Source: MGML01 sp034416335 (GTDB taxonomy: Bacteria > Chloroflexota > Dehalococcoidia > Dehalococcoidales > UBA2162). From it: a stretch of 64,000 nt of DNA. Under the pieces are notes generated by a model, which had not been told where the DNA came from, made no database searches, and worked only from the letters and a program-made list of their open reading frames with translations. A program made the position numbers and the translations under genes. Positions within the stretch are counted from its first letter, which is position 1. Each line of letters starts with the position of its first letter. Location: NCBI GenBank assembly GCA_034416335.1, contig DAOULV010000022.1:124001-188000 (forward strand), written 5' to 3'. This document shows positions 60,164-64,000 of the stretch, piece after piece.

Positions 60164-61282
60164 TTACCAGCGGACATCGACGCCCTTTTCCTGAAGTTCG
60201 GGTATGTGGACGTTAATCGATGTATTATCCAGTGGATTTTCCAGCAGAATTATTTCGGTAATCTTTGCCAGAGATTTCAGCGGAGAGATATCGACAACCT
60301 GGTTGCGCGCCAGGTTAAGCCGCGTAAGGTTCGGCAGTGAAGCCAGAGGTGAAACGTCGCTGATAAGGTTCTGTTCAAGAAAGAGCCAGTCAAGACCGGT
60401 GCAGGATGACAGGGCTGAAATATCGGACACCTGGTTCCACCTCAGATATAGATTCCGCAGGTTCACGGAGTCGGATAAGGGTGTGATATCGCTTATCTGG
60501 TTTCCGGTAAGTTCAAGTACAGCCAGGTCGTTCATCGAAGTCAGCGCTGAGATATCCTCGATTTTGTTGAACTCCAGGTGAAGCTCAGTGATGTTTGTTA
60601 ATGAACCCAGGGGAGAGATATCCCTTATCTGATTATAACCCAGCCAGAGCGTCTCAAGGTTTTTCAGCGATTCAAGTGGTGAGACGTTGTTAATCATGTT
60701 TTCATTGAGTATCAGGCGAGTCAGTTTTCGCAGCGACTTGAGACCCGAAATGTTCTCGATTTTATTCTTGGTCAGTTCGAGTACGGTCAGGTTCTTCAGC
60801 GATGATAGTTGAGCGACACTCTGAATCTCATTAAATTCCAGTTTCAATTCGGTGAGTTTATCCAGGTCAGCCAGGGGAGAGATATCACTTATGGAATTCA
60901 CCCGAAGAGATAATTTAGTCAGGTCCCTCAAGCCTGCCAGGGTAGATATATCCGTTATCCGGTTTTCACTGAGGTCGAGCTCGGTAAGGCCGGTGCAGTA
61001 CTGCAGTCCCGTCAGGTCCTCGATATTGCTTTTTGGAGCTGAAAGTGAAGTGATTGATTCAAGGTCTTCGGGTTCGAGAGAGCCGGTGAACTTATTGATG
61101 GCACTCCGTACGGCAGACTCAAGGTTGGGGTCGGTGAAGGTGACAGAGGTACCGCTCTCTGTTTCGCCCGTATCACCGTCAGCTGTCTTATTCGATGTCC
61201 CGCCGTCTCCGCCGCACGATGCTGTCACAAGCAGGAGAACGATCAGGGAGACGATTACCAGCCACTTTCCTTTTTTACGCAC
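60164..61282 (-). CDS. Leucine-rich repeat lipoprotein (internalin-type LRR)
   Basis: 372 residues. Lipobox LLLVTASC near residue 23, then a Gly/Thr linker and a cap (FTDPNLESAVRSAINK), a known start of internalin-type LRR arrays. From about residue 75 to 360 some twelve to thirteen 22-residue repeats follow, consensus N-x-I-x-D-I-S-x-L-x-x-L-x-x-L-x-x-L-x-L. Surface protein for protein or glycan binding. Same strand as the FN3 giant, 70 bp after it. Confidence 0.9.
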   Translation of the reverse strand: MRKKGKWLVIVSLIVLLLVTASCGGDGGTSNKTADGDTGETESGTSVTFTDPNLESAVRSAINKFTGSLEPEDLESITSLSAPKSNIEDLTGLQYCTGLTELDLSENRITDISTLAGLRDLTKLSLRVNSISDISPLADLDKLTELKLEFNEIQSVAQLSSLKNLTVLELTKNKIENISGLKSLRKLTRLILNENMINNVSPLESLKNLETLWLGYNQIRDISPLGSLTNITELHLEFNKIEDISALTSMNDLAVLELTGNQISDITPLSDSVNLRNLYLRWNQVSDISALSSCTGLDWLFLEQNLISDVSPLASLPNLTRLNLARNQVVDISPLKSLAKITEIILLENPLDNTSINVHIPELQEKGVDVRW

Positions 61283-61355
61283 AAACCGGTCCTTTCGGTA
61301 AAATGTGTGTCCGGATGTTTCAGCTTAGTATTCGATATCGGTTTTGTCAATGCGA

Positions 61356-64000
61356 TTACTGGTTGGTCTGTACCAGTACGTCATCGACGAATATTACGTC
61401 GTTATCGGCCAGAGCCGTACCGTTGAATTTTATCTTAAAGTTGGATATAAAGTACTGGGAACCAGTGAGACTGGTACTGTAGAAATTCCAGTTGTTATTG
61501 GCACCGTTATTCATATCGTACAGTGTATCCCAGGTGCTTCCGTTGAATACCTGGAACAGGGCTTCACCGCCATCGAGTCTCCTCGGGTAATACCAGAATT
61601 CTATATAGATGTTATACACGGCCGTACTGGCATCCAGGTCGTCGGAGGTCAGATCGCCCGGTGCATCATACCTTCCTCTGGCGGAATAAGAGCCGGAATG
61701 CTGCTCGTTGGTTCTCTGAGTCCAGGTGGTACCGCCGTTTCCGTCCCAGTTATCGTACCATGGGTCGACTTCAAACCCGTCGTTTATCAGTGTCAGACCA
61801 GTCGGTGTGGCGTTATCTTCGGCCGAATAGCTGCTTTCATTGGCGATGGTGTCGATCGCCGTCACCACGTAGTAATAGGTGATATCGTTTGAAACCGTAT
61901 CGTCGGTGTAAGCGCTTATAGTAACCAGACTGGCATTAATCTTGCTGTAGCCGGAACCGCTGGTAGTGCTGCGGTAGACATTATACCCGGCAATATCGCC
62001 TTCGCTGTTGTCGGCCCAGTCGAGGTCGACGTACAGGTCGCCGCCTGTAGCTACCAGAGACGTCGGAGCAGCCGGAGTAGCGTTCGGGGTGGCATTGTCT
62101 TCAGACGAATAGCTGCTTTCGTTGCTGCCGAGGTCGACTGCCGTCACCACGTAGTAGTAGGTGGTATCATTGGAAACCGAATTATCGGTGTAATTACTGG
62201 ATGTCAACAGACTTCCATTTAGTTTACTGTAACCGGAACCGCTGGTAGTGCTGCGGTAGACGTTGTAGCCGGCAAAGTCGCCTTCGCTGTTGTCGGCCCA
62301 GTCGAGGTCGACTTCAGCATCATGCGGGGTTGCCACCAGACCGGTGGGCGCTGCCGGAGGTGCGTCGGTCGGCGTAACACTTTCTTCTGCCGAGTAGCTG
62401 CTTTCATGGGCTGCCAGGTCTACTGCCGTCACCACGTAGTAGTAAGTCACGTTACCGGTCAGACCGGTAACGGTATAGTCACTGGTCTCAAGCAGGCTGC
62501 CATTTATCTGCGAATAACCGGAGCCGCTGGTGGTCGAGCGGTAAATATTATAGCCGTCCAGGTCTTCCTCGGTATTATCGTTCCAGTCAAGGCTTGCCTG
62601 TTTATCTCCGGGTGTTCCCGCCAGGCCGGTAGGAGCCGAAGGAGCCGGGTCGGTAGGAGTAGCACTGTCCTCACTCGAGTAACCGCTTTCCTGAGCCGCC
62701 AGATCGACTGCCGTTACCACGTAGTAGTAAGTCACGTTACCGGTCAGACCGGTATCCAGATAGTTGCTGGTTTCCAGCAATACGGTGTTTATCTTCGAGT
62801 AACCACTGCCTGATGTCAGGCTGCGATAGACGTTGTAACCGTCAAGATCGCCCTCAGTATTATCATTCCAGTCCAGACTAACCTGCTTGTCTCCCGGTGT
62901 CGCCGCCAGTCCGGTGGGAGCCGACGGTATCGAATCGGTAGGCGTAGCGCTGTCTTCACCGGAGTATCCGCTTTCGTTAGCGATAGTATCTACAGCGGTC
63001 ACCACGTAGTAGTAGGTCACGCCGCCGGGCAGGTTGGTATCGGTATAGTCGCTGGTCCCTACCAGGCCGGTGTTTATCTTGGAGTAACCGGAGCCGGAGA
63101 TAATACTGCGGTAGACGTTGTAGCCGGCGATGTCGCCTTCACCGTTATCGTTCCAGTCGAGGCTAATCTGTTTGTCGCCGGAGGTGGCCGTCAGTCCCGA
63201 AGGCGGCGACGGAGTAGCGTTGGGTGTAGCGTTTACCTCGGTCGAATTATCACTTTCACCACTCATAGTATCCACCGCCGTTACGATGTAGTAGTAAGTC
63301 ACGTCGTTGGTCACCGAGTTATCGGTGTAATTGCTGGTCTCTACGAGTGCTCCGTTAAGCTTGCCGTACCCGGAGCCGCTGGTCGTCGAGCGGTAAACAT
63401 TGTAACCGTCGAGGTCGGTCTCTGAATTATCGGTCCAGTTAAGCTCGACCTGGGCGTCATGGGGTACTGCGAACAGACCGGCAGGAGCTGACGGAGGTGG
63501 GTCGGTCGGTGTGACGCTTTCTTCGGTCGAGTAACTGCTTTCATGACTGGCAAGGTCGACTGCCGTTACGACGTAATAATAGGTCACGTTACCGGTGAGT
63601 CCGGTATCCAGATAGTTGCTGGTTTCAACCAGTGAGGTGTTTATCTTCGAATACCCTGAACCGCTGGTAAGACTTCGGTAGACATTATATCCGTCCAGGT
63701 CGTCCTCGGTGTTGTCATTCCAGTCCAGACTCGCCAGAGCGTCACCCGGCGTACCTGCCAGGCCGGTAGGAGCCGATGGAGCCGGGTCGGTAGGCGTAGC
63801 GCTGTCTTCGTTGGAGTCCGTACTTTCGTTGCTGCCCTGGTCGACTGCCCTGACCACGTAGTAGTAAGTAACATTGCCGGTAAGTCCGGTGTCTATGTAA
63901 TCGCTGGTCTCCACAACGCTTGTATTGACCTTCGAATAGCCACTTCCTGATGTAAGACTGCGGTAAACGTTGTATCCGTCGAGGTCTTCCTCTGAATTGT
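61356..64000 (-). CDS. Giant fibronectin type III-repeat surface protein, C-terminal part (5' end beyond window)
   Basis: The frame is open at the window edge; at least 881 residues are visible. About eight to nine FN3 units of ~94 residues are in tandem, each starting PSAPTGL-x-A-T-P-G-D and containing DGYNVYRSxTSGSGYSKIN and GNVTYYYVVTAVD. The last ~150 residues are a jellyroll-like domain (GFEVDPWYDNWDGNGG...FWYYPRRLDGGEALFQV, then VIFVDDVLVQTNQ). No C-terminal anchor is seen. Probably secreted and carbohydrate- or surface-binding. Confidence 0.88.
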   Translation of the reverse strand, partial: NSEEDLDGYNVYRSLTSGSGYSKVNTSVVETSDYIDTGLTGNVTYYYVVRAVDQGSNESTDSNEDSATPTDPAPSAPTGLAGTPGDALASLDWNDNTEDDLDGYNVYRSLTSGSGYSKINTSLVETSNYLDTGLTGNVTYYYVVTAVDLASHESSYSTEESVTPTDPPPSAPAGLFAVPHDAQVELNWTDNSETDLDGYNVYRSTTSGSGYGKLNGALVETSNYTDNSVTNDVTYYYIVTAVDTMSGESDNSTEVNATPNATPSPPSGLTATSGDKQISLDWNDNGEGDIAGYNVYRSIISGSGYSKINTGLVGTSDYTDTNLPGGVTYYYVVTAVDTIANESGYSGEDSATPTDSIPSAPTGLAATPGDKQVSLDWNDNTEGDLDGYNVYRSLTSGSGYSKINTVLLETSNYLDTGLTGNVTYYYVVTAVDLAAQESGYSSEDSATPTDPAPSAPTGLAGTPGDKQASLDWNDNTEEDLDGYNIYRSTTSGSGYSQINGSLLETSDYTVTGLTGNVTYYYVVTAVDLAAHESSYSAEESVTPTDAPPAAPTGLVATPHDAEVDLDWADNSEGDFAGYNVYRSTTSGSGYSKLNGSLLTSSNYTDNSVSNDTTYYYVVTAVDLGSNESSYSSEDNATPNATPAAPTSLVATGGDLYVDLDWADNSEGDIAGYNVYRSTTSGSGYSKINASLVTISAYTDDTVSNDITYYYVVTAIDTIANESSYSAEDNATPTGLTLINDGFEVDPWYDNWDGNGGTTWTQRTNEQHSGSYSARGRYDAPGDLTSDDLDASTAVYNIYIEFWYYPRRLDGGEALFQVFNGSTWDTLYDMNNGANNNWNFYSTSLTGSQYFISNFKIKFNGTALADNDVIFVDDVLVQTNQ

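Noticed and set aside
61500..64000. CRISPR-like regular repetition
   Set aside because: The ~280-bp periodicity is coding FN3 repeats in a single open frame, not short repeats with unique spacers.

Overview
The window looks like a chromosomal segment of an anaerobic bacterium of the Chloroflexota, most likely class Dehalococcoidia. This is inferred from gene content: an inositol phosphate synthase / PI-phosphate synthase / PimA-like mannosyltransferase cluster next to purA, a cobalamin lower-loop operon (cobT-cobS-cobC-PP-loop ATPase-cobU), a short IF-2, an L25/CTC with an acidic tail, and acyl-CoA dehydratase activases. No rRNA, CRISPR array or phage module is present. Two intact tRNAs (Cys, Leu) and two decayed tRNA-Leu copies were found.

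Layout. 1-3 kb: end of dapA, an acetyltransferase, and an ArsR-controlled set (His/Cys-rich peptide, small Cys protein, two half-permeases) with a near-consensus promoter overlapped by a perfect inverted repeat. 3.6-7.6 kb: an AT-richer accessory patch with hicAB flanked by 13-bp direct repeats, two unknown genes, and an IS1595-type transposase with a convergent small ORF. 7.7-12 kb: INO1, PimA-like, PIP synthase and purA on the minus strand. 12.2-19.2 kb: the nusA-rnpM-infB-rbfA-aminotransferase-truB translation operon. 19.5-26.4 kb (plus strand): M20 amidohydrolase, three dehydratase-activase family genes coupled to plsX, then trxA, a small thioredoxin-like protein and trxB. 26.4-36.3 kb: rplY, an ABC exporter, an eIF2B-like protein, an ArsR-DUF2087 regulator, a GH51 arabinofuranosidase, CinA/NUDIX/flavin-binding genes and a PKD lipoprotein. 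36.4-46.3 kb: resistance-type genes (two MFS exporters, an APH-like kinase, a second ABC exporter, two methyltransferases) and a large hydrolase lipoprotein. 46.9-48.7 kb: tRNA-Leu followed by two decaying copies with genes between them. 48.7-53.4 kb: HIT protein, two tandem redox proteins, split transketolase, and a frameshifted CoA-ligase subunit. 53.5-58.3 kb: tmk and the cob operon. 58.8-64 kb: surface proteins (beta-propeller lipoprotein, LRR lipoprotein, giant FN3-repeat protein running off the window).

The most striking observation is at 49.0-50.1 kb. Two adjacent paralogues of the C_GCAxxG_C_C redox family each contain an in-frame UGA at codon 24, in the same His-UGA-Gly-Pro context where the family normally has its first cysteine. 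Each UGA is followed at the same distance by a small hairpin with a GGUCA loop, and the two stems differ by a compensatory pair. The simplest reading is a tandem pair of selenoproteins that ordinary gene calling truncates.

A second theme is conditional termination. The MFS gene at 36.5 kb, the APH-like kinase at 38.3 kb and the methyltransferase pair at 46 kb each have a good sigma70-type promoter, a 130-230-nt leader with a short ORF, and an intrinsic-terminator hairpin just before the start codon. nusA has a terminator-like hairpin in its own leader. Dispersed palindromic repeats (GTCATTGCGAGG...GGCAATCTCTA and two other types) fill most long intergenic gaps.
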